A model generated the notes under the pieces. That model was not told the origin of the DNA. It searched no databases and was given only the letters and a program-made list of their open reading frames with translations. From Lewinellaceae bacterium (GTDB taxonomy: Bacteria; Bacteroidota; Bacteroidia; Chitinophagales; Saprospiraceae): a stretch of DNA of 64,000 nucleotides. The DNA lies in NCBI GenBank assembly GCA_020636095.1, contig JACJYN010000003.1, forward strand, positions 1,550,001-1,614,000, written 5' to 3'. The first letter of the stretch is position 1. Each line of letters begins with the position of its first letter. This document shows positions 9,614 through 17,398 of this stretch, piece after piece. A program made the translations under genes and the position numbers.

Positions 9614-9776
9614 AGAGCGTGTTGGGGATTTACTTTTGATGTCGAAAATGAGCAGATTTTGGTTCTCAGGAAGCCATTTTTGAGCCGCATAGCATCGCTA
9701 CGTGGCGAAAAAATGGCGAAATGAGGTTCAAAAGATGCACATTTGCAGGCCAAAGGGTAAATCCCCAACACGCTCT
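9614..9776 (-). repeat. Element A: 163-bp inverted-repeat-bounded non-coding element
   Basis: Bounded by a perfect 20-bp terminal inverted repeat (left AGAGCGTGTTGGGGATTTAC at 9614-9633, right arm 9757-9776). The core at 9682-9708 reads, on the minus strand, TCGCC..GTAGCGATGCTATGC, resembling the cores of elements C and D and lying 68 bp from the corresponding end. Nested inner pairing (GCCATTTTT with AAAAAATGGC) surrounds the core. A 135-codon open frame on the minus strand crosses the element but looks accidental. The terminal sequence is close to that of element B (both CTCTTAGAG-type ends). Confidence 0.75.
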
Positions 9777-10024
9777 TAACATACCAATTGAGCGAGTGTA
9801 TAATTTTAGGCCATTCCATTTCGTTCCTTACCTTCGATGGCCTTAGCCATTTTTTTAAAGGCTCCAAAACCAGAGTGCTAAGATTATCTGAATGATTGGG
9901 GAAGGTGTTGTACAAAAGTTCAAAACTTTCCTCTTTGTGGTATAATAGTAGAGATGTGATCTCTATTTTTGCCACCTTTAATATTTACATCCCAATTATC
10001 GATCGTTTATCTCAATCCGGAAAG

Positions 10025-13000
10025 ATGATAAGACAGTCTATTCTCTTTGCCCTTTTGGCCGCAGCCAGCCTGCAGCTAGGGGCACAAACTCCCAGGAACA
10101 TAACAATCCGCGGTGAATCCGCCGCAATGCGCGTGGCGCCCTGCACCGACAACGACGCCGGCACCATCACATTTGATGTGGGCAACTTCGCAGGGCAGAG
10201 CAATGATATCAGCCTGGATACTATTTATCTCTGCTTGGGGGATACCCTGTCGGTGCTTCACAATCAAGATGATGTACTTAACGGTGATCCTATGCCAGCC
10301 ACTCCGGCAGGGGTGGCATATGCTTTTTACGACTGCCGTCCCACGGTGGACGGGCCGGATATTACAACTGTAATTACCGACCTATGTGTAAATCAGGCGG
10401 ACCCTATTATTTTTGAGGGAGTTTCCTTCCCTCAAACTGACGGGATTTGGGTAGCCGTTGACGATAATATGGGCAATGTGGCCCTCACCAACAGCGGTTT
10501 TCACCAGGAAGCCTTCAATATGGGCAACCCGGCTCCCATTCAGCTCTGGTTTGCTCCGATTACTGTAGATAATTTAGCCTTGTTAACGTACGAAAGCGGC
10601 GGCCCTTGCGTTAGTGTTAGCGTGGATCAAGCCTTCTCTGTAGTCTACCTGGAAGCCGTTCAAGTAACAGAGGCCTTCCCCAACTTCGGCCCCGGTATGC
10701 AGGGCGCTTTCTCGGTAGAAGGCGGCCTGCCCGAATTTCAAACCACCACTTCCTATGCACCCATCACGATTCGCCACCTCGGAGGCGACGTGCTGGCGGG
10801 AACCGTGCAAACCGCCAACCCCGGCCATGGCGATACCGTTCAGTTCACGGTGCCGCGCCCCGGGGATTATGAGGTGGTGGTGGAAGACGGCAAGAGCTGC
10901 GCCGCAATTGACACCATCGTGATGCCGGTGATCTTCAGCGCCGGCGCGGCCAACGGCGCTCCCGGCGATACGGTCTGCGTCGAGATTCGGGTGGACAACC
11001 TGGTGGATGTGACCAATGCCCAGTTTACGCTGAACTGGGATCCCGCCATCCTGGATTTTGTGGAAGTCAATAACCTGAACACGATGCTGCCCGCCCTGGA
11101 CGACGGCGCCTTCAACATGAACCCTGCCGTTACCGATCTGGGGCGGCTGCCCTTTGCCTGGGCCGATTTTCTGGGCACCAGTAATACCCTGCCCGATGGG
11201 TCGGTATTATTCGAAGTGTGTTTCGAAGTGACCGGCAGCCTGGGCCAGATCAGCGATATTACTTTCGGCGATATGCCGACTCCCATACAGGTGGGCAACA
11301 CCAACAATATACCCAGTATGTACCCCTTTGAAACGTCGCCGGGGCGGGTAAATGTAACGAACTCCGTATTGCTGGTAGAGGCGGTACAGGACAGCGTGAG
11401 TTGCAACGGCTTGTCCGACGGCGCCTTCACCGTCACGGTTTCCGGAGGCGTGGGGCCTTATAATTTCACCTGGAACACCTTCCCGGCCACCGGCCCGGAG
11501 AATGGGCCCCTTACGATTGCCGCTTCCGGTGGCTCTTCGGCCGTTGGCGGCCGCCCTGCCGGGGAATACCGGATTATCGTTTCGGATTCCGATATGCCGG
11601 CCAATATAGATACCGTGTTTGTGGAAGTTTTCCAAGGGCCGGAATTTGCCGTCAACGTAGCTGAATTACAAAGCCCTACGTGCAATGGTGATACAGATGG
11701 CGCGCTGACCGCCAATGTTACAATCAACGGAGTGGCGGTACCCAATCCAGGGAGCCTCTTTACCTTCCAATGGGATGTTCCGGGGCAAACCAGCCAGGTG
11801 CTGGCCAATATTCCTTCCAGCACTCATTCTGTCACGGTAACAGACGCCAGCGGCTGCCAGGAAATTGACTCCGGCAGCTTGTCTCAGCCGGGCCCGCTTC
11901 AGATATTGGCCAATAATACCTTCATCACCGATGCAACCTGCAACGGCGCCATGGACGGCTCCATTTTGGTAGGGGCCACGGGCGGCACCACCGCTTCCGG
12001 TAATTATTCTTACAACTGGAGCGGGGGGCTGGGCGCCGTAACGGCTAATACGTCCCAGGTCAGCAATTTGGATCCGGGTACCTTTACCGTTACCGTTACC
12101 GATGACAACAATTGCACGGTGGAAGAAAGCTACTCGGTAACTGCCGCCAAAATCCTGTCGATCAATCTGATCAACCTGATGGATATCACCTGCAATGGGG
12201 CCGATGACGGCAGTATTGAGGTCAGCGGCACAACTACCGGGCAGCCTCCTTTTGGGCCTTTCACCTATACGTGGGCCACCGTCCCTCCTTCGGGCCCCAC
12301 CTTCACCGGTGCGCAGGTTACCGGCCTGGGCCCCGCCCAATACGCGGTGACGGTTACAGACTCTGACCCCGCAGGATGTGCGGTTTCCGATACCTTCACC
12401 ATCGCCGAGCCGGCGCCCCTCGCCATTCAGGAGATCGAACTGCTGAATGAAAGCTGCGATAACGGCGGCGGCGACGGCCGCATTACTATCGGGGTGACGG
12501 GTGGCACGGCTCCCTATGCTTACAACTGGTCGGACGGCCAGATGGATTCCATTGCCATCAACCTTTCCGCCGGCATGTTTACCGTCGATGTGACGGACGC
12601 CAACAATTGCACCGCCAACCGGGCTTTTAACATCACCGCCCCAACCCCTCCCCAGGTAACCCAGTTGGATAATGACACCCTGGCCTGCTTTGACGACACC
12701 AACGGATCCCTTTCGGTGCTGGCAACGCCGGGTGGGGCCCCTATCCAGAGTTATAACTGGAGCAACAACGCTACCGGCCAGACGATCACCAACTTGTCGC
12801 CCGGTTCCTATTTTGTGACCATTACGGCCAATGACGGATGTTTCATAGTAGATACCGCCCTGGTCGTTGCTCCGGCGTCTCTGGCGCTGGACAGTATCGT
12901 TGCCGCTTCGCCCAATTGCCCGGGCGATGATAACGGAACACTGGCTGTTTTTGTCAGTGGAGGCACCCTGCCGTACACCTATATCTGGAGCAACCAGCCC

Positions 13001-14692
13001 ACCAATGATACGCTGCAGTTCAACCTGTATCCGGGGTTGGCCGCCGGCAATTACCCGGTCACGGTGGTTGACGCCAACGGTTGTACCCCTCTGAATGCCC
13101 TGGGTACAGTTGTTGATCCGCCCAGTATTGTGGTAGATTTCAGCAACCTCACCGAGGTGAGCTGCTTCGAAGGCGTTTGCGATGGCGGCGCCACCGCTAC
13201 TGCTATGTACAGCGATGGTTCTACTGGTGTCTTCGGCTTCTCCTGGGAATCCAACGAGACAGACATGGGCGTGATGTCCTCTACTGCCAGCGCCCTTTGT
13301 AAGGACTGGCAGACCGTGGTGGTGACCGATGGGAACGGCTGTTTTGGCCTGGATTCCGTTCTGATTCCCAGCCCACCGGAGATCAATATTTCTTCCAGCC
13401 TCTCCAATGTGAGCTGTAATGGTTTCAATGATGGTATGGTTACCGCCATTCCATCCGGAGGAACGCCCGGTTATTCCTATCTCTGGCAACAAACCGGGGA
13501 GATAACGGAAACCATCAGCGGACTGGCTGCCGGAACGTACAACGTAGTGGTAACCGATGCAAATGGTTGCCAGGAACCGCTGGAAGTAGATATCACTGAA
13601 CCAGATCCACTCATTATCTCAGTCAATACGACAGAGACCCAGGATGTGTCCTGTTTCGGCGAAGAAGATGGCGTGTTGGTCGTAACCTACAACTCCAATG
13701 ATAGGGTCAATGAAGTAGGGGCCAACCCCTACAGCTGGTCTTCCAATGTCCCCCTGGGCTCTACTTCTCCGCTGGGGGTAGCCACCAACCTGCCCGCAGG
13801 TACTTACAGCGTGACCATAACGGATGTGGAAGGTTGCCAGGATTCGCTATCCTACACTCTGATGGAACCGACAGCAATCATGGCTACCATACCGGACCCG
13901 GAAGATCCGCCCTGCTTCAATTCGACCACCAAGGTCAATATCGATACCGTATTTGGGGGCGCCGGCGCTTCTCCTGCCGATTACCAGTATATGGTGGATG
14001 GCAACGGCATCCTGCTGCCCATCGATGTGCCGGCGGACATCTTTGGCGATGGCGCCCACGTGGTGGAGATTTTTGACCTCAATGGCTGCTCGGCGGCCTT
14101 CGAGGTAGAGATCGACCAGCCGGAAGAAATACTGGTTACTTTCCCCGAAGACCCCTTTGTGGTAGAACTGGGGGATACCGCCAGGCAGTTGCAGCCCATC
14201 ATCACGCCTTTATCTACCCAGATCGACTCCTTCATCTGGTCGCCGGCGGATTATCTCTCCGATCCTACCGTGCGCAACCCCTTTGTTCGCCCGCTGGAGT
14301 CTCTGGAGTACGAGCTGGCCGTGGTGGATGTCAATGGTTGTGAGGGCTTTGGCAGCGTATTCGTAGAGCTGGACGCCAACCGCAACATCTATATTCCAAA
14401 CGTCTTCTCGCCCAATGGCGATGGAGTAAACGATGAGTTTCGCGTCTACCCCTGCATCGGGGTGACCAATATCGCCTCGGTGAATATTTTCAACCGTTGG
14501 GGAGATCAGGTCTACCAAAGAACCGATCAGGATGTGAGCAACGGGCTCTACTGCATCGGCGGCCTGCCCCTTTGGGACGGCCGGTTCAAGGGCAGCGAAA
14601 TGAAGCCCGATGTTTATGTCTATATCGTTGAGGTGGAGTTCCTGGATAACATCAAACTGGTTTACCGGGGCGATGTTACCATCCTGCGATAG
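10025..14692 (+). CDS. Giant secreted adhesin with SprB-type repeats and T9SS type B (gliding-associated) C-terminal domain
   Basis: Secreted surface protein of 1,555 residues. ATG at 10025 was chosen because it gives a proper signal peptide (MIRQSILFALLAAASLQLGAQ); the open frame upstream lacks such sequence. Residues about 305-445 resemble a cohesin-like fold (VCVEIRVDNLVDV, LNWDPAILDF). About eleven SprB-type repeats of about 80 residues follow from residue 457 to about 1300, each opening with C-N-G-x2-D-G or a close variant and containing Y-x-W-S/N. The end (from about 1455) has IPNVFSPNGDGVND, FNRWGDQVY, WDGRFKG and a final YRGDVTIL, the gliding-associated type B sorting domain. It should be exported by T9SS and attached to the cell surface, in adhesion or gliding. 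A strong terminator follows. Confidence 0.92.
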   Translation: MIRQSILFALLAAASLQLGAQTPRNITIRGESAAMRVAPCTDNDAGTITFDVGNFAGQSNDISLDTIYLCLGDTLSVLHNQDDVLNGDPMPATPAGVAYAFYDCRPTVDGPDITTVITDLCVNQADPIIFEGVSFPQTDGIWVAVDDNMGNVALTNSGFHQEAFNMGNPAPIQLWFAPITVDNLALLTYESGGPCVSVSVDQAFSVVYLEAVQVTEAFPNFGPGMQGAFSVEGGLPEFQTTTSYAPITIRHLGGDVLAGTVQTANPGHGDTVQFTVPRPGDYEVVVEDGKSCAAIDTIVMPVIFSAGAANGAPGDTVCVEIRVDNLVDVTNAQFTLNWDPAILDFVEVNNLNTMLPALDDGAFNMNPAVTDLGRLPFAWADFLGTSNTLPDGSVLFEVCFEVTGSLGQISDITFGDMPTPIQVGNTNNIPSMYPFETSPGRVNVTNSVLLVEAVQDSVSCNGLSDGAFTVTVSGGVGPYNFTWNTFPATGPENGPLTIAASGGSSAVGGRPAGEYRIIVSDSDMPANIDTVFVEVFQGPEFAVNVAELQSPTCNGDTDGALTANVTINGVAVPNPGSLFTFQWDVPGQTSQVLANIPSSTHSVTVTDASGCQEIDSGSLSQPGPLQILANNTFITDATCNGAMDGSILVGATGGTTASGNYSYNWSGGLGAVTANTSQVSNLDPGTFTVTVTDDNNCTVEESYSVTAAKILSINLINLMDITCNGADDGSIEVSGTTTGQPPFGPFTYTWATVPPSGPTFTGAQVTGLGPAQYAVTVTDSDPAGCAVSDTFTIAEPAPLAIQEIELLNESCDNGGGDGRITIGVTGGTAPYAYNWSDGQMDSIAINLSAGMFTVDVTDANNCTANRAFNITAPTPPQVTQLDNDTLACFDDTNGSLSVLATPGGAPIQSYNWSNNATGQTITNLSPGSYFVTITANDGCFIVDTALVVAPASLALDSIVAASPNCPGDDNGTLAVFVSGGTLPYTYIWSNQPTNDTLQFNLYPGLAAGNYPVTVVDANGCTPLNALGTVVDPPSIVVDFSNLTEVSCFEGVCDGGATATAMYSDGSTGVFGFSWESNETDMGVMSSTASALCKDWQTVVVTDGNGCFGLDSVLIPSPPEINISSSLSNVSCNGFNDGMVTAIPSGGTPGYSYLWQQTGEITETISGLAAGTYNVVVTDANGCQEPLEVDITEPDPLIISVNTTETQDVSCFGEEDGVLVVTYNSNDRVNEVGANPYSWSSNVPLGSTSPLGVATNLPAGTYSVTITDVEGCQDSLSYTLMEPTAIMATIPDPEDPPCFNSTTKVNIDTVFGGAGASPADYQYMVDGNGILLPIDVPADIFGDGAHVVEIFDLNGCSAAFEVEIDQPEEILVTFPEDPFVVELGDTARQLQPIITPLSTQIDSFIWSPADYLSDPTVRNPFVRPLESLEYELAVVDVNGCEGFGSVFVELDANRNIYIPNVFSPNGDGVNDEFRVYPCIGVTNIASVNIFNRWGDQVYQRTDQDVSNGLYCIGGLPLWDGRFKGSEMKPDVYVYIVEVEFLDNIKLVYRGDVTILR

Positions 14693-14700
14693 TTTGTTTT

Positions 14701-14752
14701 CAACAAAAAAGCCGCCTGCCGGAATCTTTCCCGGCAGGCGGCTTTTTTGTTG
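14701..14752 (+). terminator. Rho-independent terminator after the adhesin gene
   Basis: 12-bp GC-rich stem GCCGCCTGCCGG (14711-14722) with its complement at 14731-14742 and an 8-nt loop, flanked by A6 and T6 tracts that extend the pairing. It begins 9 nt after the stop codon. Confidence 0.88.
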
Positions 14753-15183
14753 GCTAAAAGGAGTGGTTTTTTGAACCCTTTACGGCTTTGCCTCGTACAA
14801 ACAACCGATATCTGTCCTACTTGCTTCAAAATGGCAGGAAAAGAGGGTGGATTGGCAGAATACTGAGAAAATAACTGTTTATATTTGCAGGGATGAAAAT
14901 TGAAAAATTAGCCTCCCTGATCTCCCCCCTGATCCAATCGCTTTACATTTAAAGAGCTTTCTAAGAGCAGCATTTATTAGCTACATACCTATTTGATTCC
15001 GTTAATGATTATTTTCTGGTGAGGCTCGTCCTTACCGAGAAGAGGTATGGTATTGCCCTGCCTCAAAGGAGCTTCCCACCGGTGGTGCGGAGGCCTAAAG
15101 GCTTTTGGCTGTGCTCTGGCGCAGGCCAGCCTCAACGTTTATTCAACTAACTAACATTTATAATCCAAAACATTTTTCAAGAC
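14753..15183 (+). other. Intergenic region and probable leader of the acidic repeat protein
   Basis: No convincing gene in 431 nt. A TATATTTG box (14880-14887) fits the Bacteroidota -7 consensus TAnnTTTG, with TTG at 14852-14854 about 25 nt earlier, longer than ideal. Five nt after the box is a 19-codon open frame (14893-14952) that may be accidental. 15020-15135 is GC-rich with short complementary words (GCCTC/GAGGC, GGC/GCC) and could be a structured 5' leader. Nothing firmer can be said. Confidence 0.35.
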
Positions 15184-17127
15184 ATGAAGAAATTTATTTT
15201 ACTATTTACCGCTTTGTTTTTCGTCGTTGGCGTCACGATGGCCCAAACCGAAAACAAGTCGGGCGTAACGGTCTCCGGTGACAGTGACGGCAACAAGGTC
15301 ATCGTCAAGCAGGACCAGACGGACGACGAAAAGAACGTATCGGATGTTTCGATTACCGGTGATTCGGATGACAACACCGTTGAGGTCGGACAGGAAGGAG
15401 AAAACCTGAAGAGTGATGTCGACATTTCAAACAACTCCTCGGACAACGATGTAGTTGTGGATCAGAGTGATGAAGACAACCGCTCGAAGGTTGATATCTC
15501 CGATGGCTCCAGCAGCAACGACGTGCTCGTTGATCAGGATGGCGAAGGCCAGGGGTCAAAAGTCAACATCAACAACGGATCCACCTTTAATACCGTCGAT
15601 GTGGACCAGGATGGCGAAGGCCAGTCTTCCGAGGTGGATGTTTTCAATGGTTCCAGCTTCAACGAAGTTTATATTGACCAGGACGGCTCTGACAACGATT
15701 CCAAGGTCGATGTCTACAATGGTTCCAGCTTCAATGAAGTCTACGTCGACCAGTACGGAGACGACAACGATTCCGATGTTTCCATCAACGATGGTTCCGA
15801 TGACAACGATGTTGAAGTCGGCCAGGATGGAGACGGCAATGGTTCAGATGTAGCCATCTACGGTGGTTCCAGCGACAACGACGTTAAAGTGGGCCAGGAC
15901 GGAGACGACAACGTCTCAGATGTTACTATCAACAGTGGCTCCGGCGACAACAAGGTTGATGTCAGTCAGAACGGAGGCGACAACACCTCAGATGTAGCCA
16001 TTTACAATGGTTCTGACGACAACGACGTTGAAGTAGACCAGGACGGAGACGACAACACTTCCGAAGTCGCGATCTACAACAGTTCTGATGACAACGATGT
16101 GAATGTGGACCAGGATGGAGACGACAACGCTTCAGGTGTAGCAATCAATAGTGGTTCTAACGACAACGATGTTGAGGTAGACCAGGACGGAGACGACAAC
16201 ACTTCCGATGTTGTAATCAGCGACGGTTCTGATGACAACGACGTTGAAGTATATCAGAACGGAGACGACAACGAATCCGAGGTTACGGTTTACAACGGTT
16301 CCAGCGACAACGACGTGGATGTTGACCAGAATGGAGATGACAACGAATCTAATGTCACGGTTTACAATTCTTCTGATAACAACGACGTGGATGTCGACCA
16401 GAATGGAGATGACAACGCCTCCGATATCGATGTCTATAATAGTTCCAGCGACAACGAGGTGGATGTTGACCAGAACGGAGACGACAACAAATCCTATGTT
16501 GATATCTACAATGGTTCCGGCAGCAACGAGGTCGATGTCGACCAAAACGGAGACGATAACGCTTCCTCTGTTGATATCTACGACGGTTCCAACAGCAACG
16601 AGTTGGATGTTCTTCAGGAAGGGGATGACAATGAATCCTATGTTGATATCTATGGCGGTTCTTCTTTCAACGAAGTATTCATTGAGCAGTACGGAGAAGA
16701 TCACGATTCGGATGTTGGTATCTACAATGGCTCCAGCTACAACGAGGTATTTGTGGATCAGAGAGGCGACAACCAGGATTCTGATGTCAGGATCGGGAAC
16801 AGTTCTTCAGATAACTTTGTTTCCATCTTCCAGGAAGATAAGGACAACTACTCTGACGTAGCCATCACGAACGGTTCTGACAACAACACGGTTAACGTTT
16901 TCCAGGATGGACAGGACCAGGAGTCTGAAGTGTACATCAGCGATGGTTCCGATGACAACGAGGTTACCATCGACCAGGATGGCAAGGGCCACTACTCAAA
17001 CGTAGACATTTTCAACAACAGCTACAACAACACCATTTCTGTTCAGCAGGATGGCAGCGACAACGCCAGCTACATCACGGTGGACAATATGTCGGATAAC
17101 AACACGATCAGCATAACTCAGAAGTAA
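15184..17127 (+). CDS. Secreted, highly acidic curlin-like 24-residue repeat protein
   Basis: 647 residues: a signal peptide (MKKFILLFTALFFVVGVTMAQ) followed by about 25 tandem units of 24 residues (72 bp), running to the C-terminus with no sorting or anchor domain. Each unit has a DQxGDDNxSxV half and a YNGSSDNDVxV half. Spacing of Q-x-G-x2-N-x-S and S-x2-N-x-V matches the strand-turn-strand logic of curlin (CsgA/CsgB) repeats, so a beta-solenoid or functional amyloid is plausible. Unlike typical curlins, the turns are packed with Asp, giving an extreme negative charge that may bind calcium. No csgE/F/G-like gene lies nearby. The middle units are the most regular and the outer ones more diverged. 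The export route after the Sec pathway is unknown. A terminator follows. Confidence 0.75.
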   Translation: MKKFILLFTALFFVVGVTMAQTENKSGVTVSGDSDGNKVIVKQDQTDDEKNVSDVSITGDSDDNTVEVGQEGENLKSDVDISNNSSDNDVVVDQSDEDNRSKVDISDGSSSNDVLVDQDGEGQGSKVNINNGSTFNTVDVDQDGEGQSSEVDVFNGSSFNEVYIDQDGSDNDSKVDVYNGSSFNEVYVDQYGDDNDSDVSINDGSDDNDVEVGQDGDGNGSDVAIYGGSSDNDVKVGQDGDDNVSDVTINSGSGDNKVDVSQNGGDNTSDVAIYNGSDDNDVEVDQDGDDNTSEVAIYNSSDDNDVNVDQDGDDNASGVAINSGSNDNDVEVDQDGDDNTSDVVISDGSDDNDVEVYQNGDDNESEVTVYNGSSDNDVDVDQNGDDNESNVTVYNSSDNNDVDVDQNGDDNASDIDVYNSSSDNEVDVDQNGDDNKSYVDIYNGSGSNEVDVDQNGDDNASSVDIYDGSNSNELDVLQEGDDNESYVDIYGGSSFNEVFIEQYGEDHDSDVGIYNGSSYNEVFVDQRGDNQDSDVRIGNSSSDNFVSIFQEDKDNYSDVAITNGSDNNTVNVFQDGQDQESEVYISDGSDDNEVTIDQDGKGHYSNVDIFNNSYNNTISVQQDGSDNASYITVDNMSDNNTISITQK

Positions 17128-17154
17128 ACACAGTTTTTTTTTGATTTTTGCGAT

Positions 17155-17195
17155 GAAAAAGCCGCTCTCCGGAAGTATCCGGGGGCGGCTTTTTC
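17155..17195 (+). terminator. Rho-independent terminator after the acidic repeat protein
   Basis: GAAAAAGCCGC (17155-17165) pairs with GCGGCTTTTTC (17185-17195); the intervening TCCGG/CCGG words lengthen the stem. It lies 27 nt after the stop codon. Confidence 0.85.
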
Positions 17196-17264
17196 GTATA
17201 CCGAACAACCAACAACCAACGCGAACAAGCTCAAAAGTTAAAGCTGCCCCTGGAGCCTGTTTTT

Positions 17265-17287
17265 AAAACAAATTTGTTTTAACTTTG
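17265..17287 (+). promoter_or_regulatory. 16-bp palindrome next to a candidate -7 box upstream of PBP1A
   Basis: AAAACAAATTTGTTTT (17265-17280) is a perfect palindrome that could be an operator. It overlaps TAACTTTG (17280-17287), which matches the TAnnTTTG -7 consensus of Bacteroidota. No clear -33 TTG is at the right distance. The start codon of the PBP1A gene is 111 nt downstream. An A/T-only chance palindrome cannot be excluded. Confidence 0.35.
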
Positions 17288-17398
17288 TAAGTTGTAAAAC
17301 AATTTGAAGTTCGAAATAATCCGCAACCTTCCGGCGTTAAAAGGGGTCTTTGTATATTATGAAACGGGAAGCTATTTTTTAATCACCATCAGGTTGAA

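Noticed and set aside
9568..9975. 135-codon minus-strand frame across element A
   Set aside because: It is formed mostly by inverted-repeat sequence; no domain or signal, and it overlaps the probable promoter region of the adhesin gene.
11666..13492. 608-codon antisense frame in the adhesin gene
   Set aside because: Antisense to clear SprB-type repeats; translation is repetitive and without domain sense.
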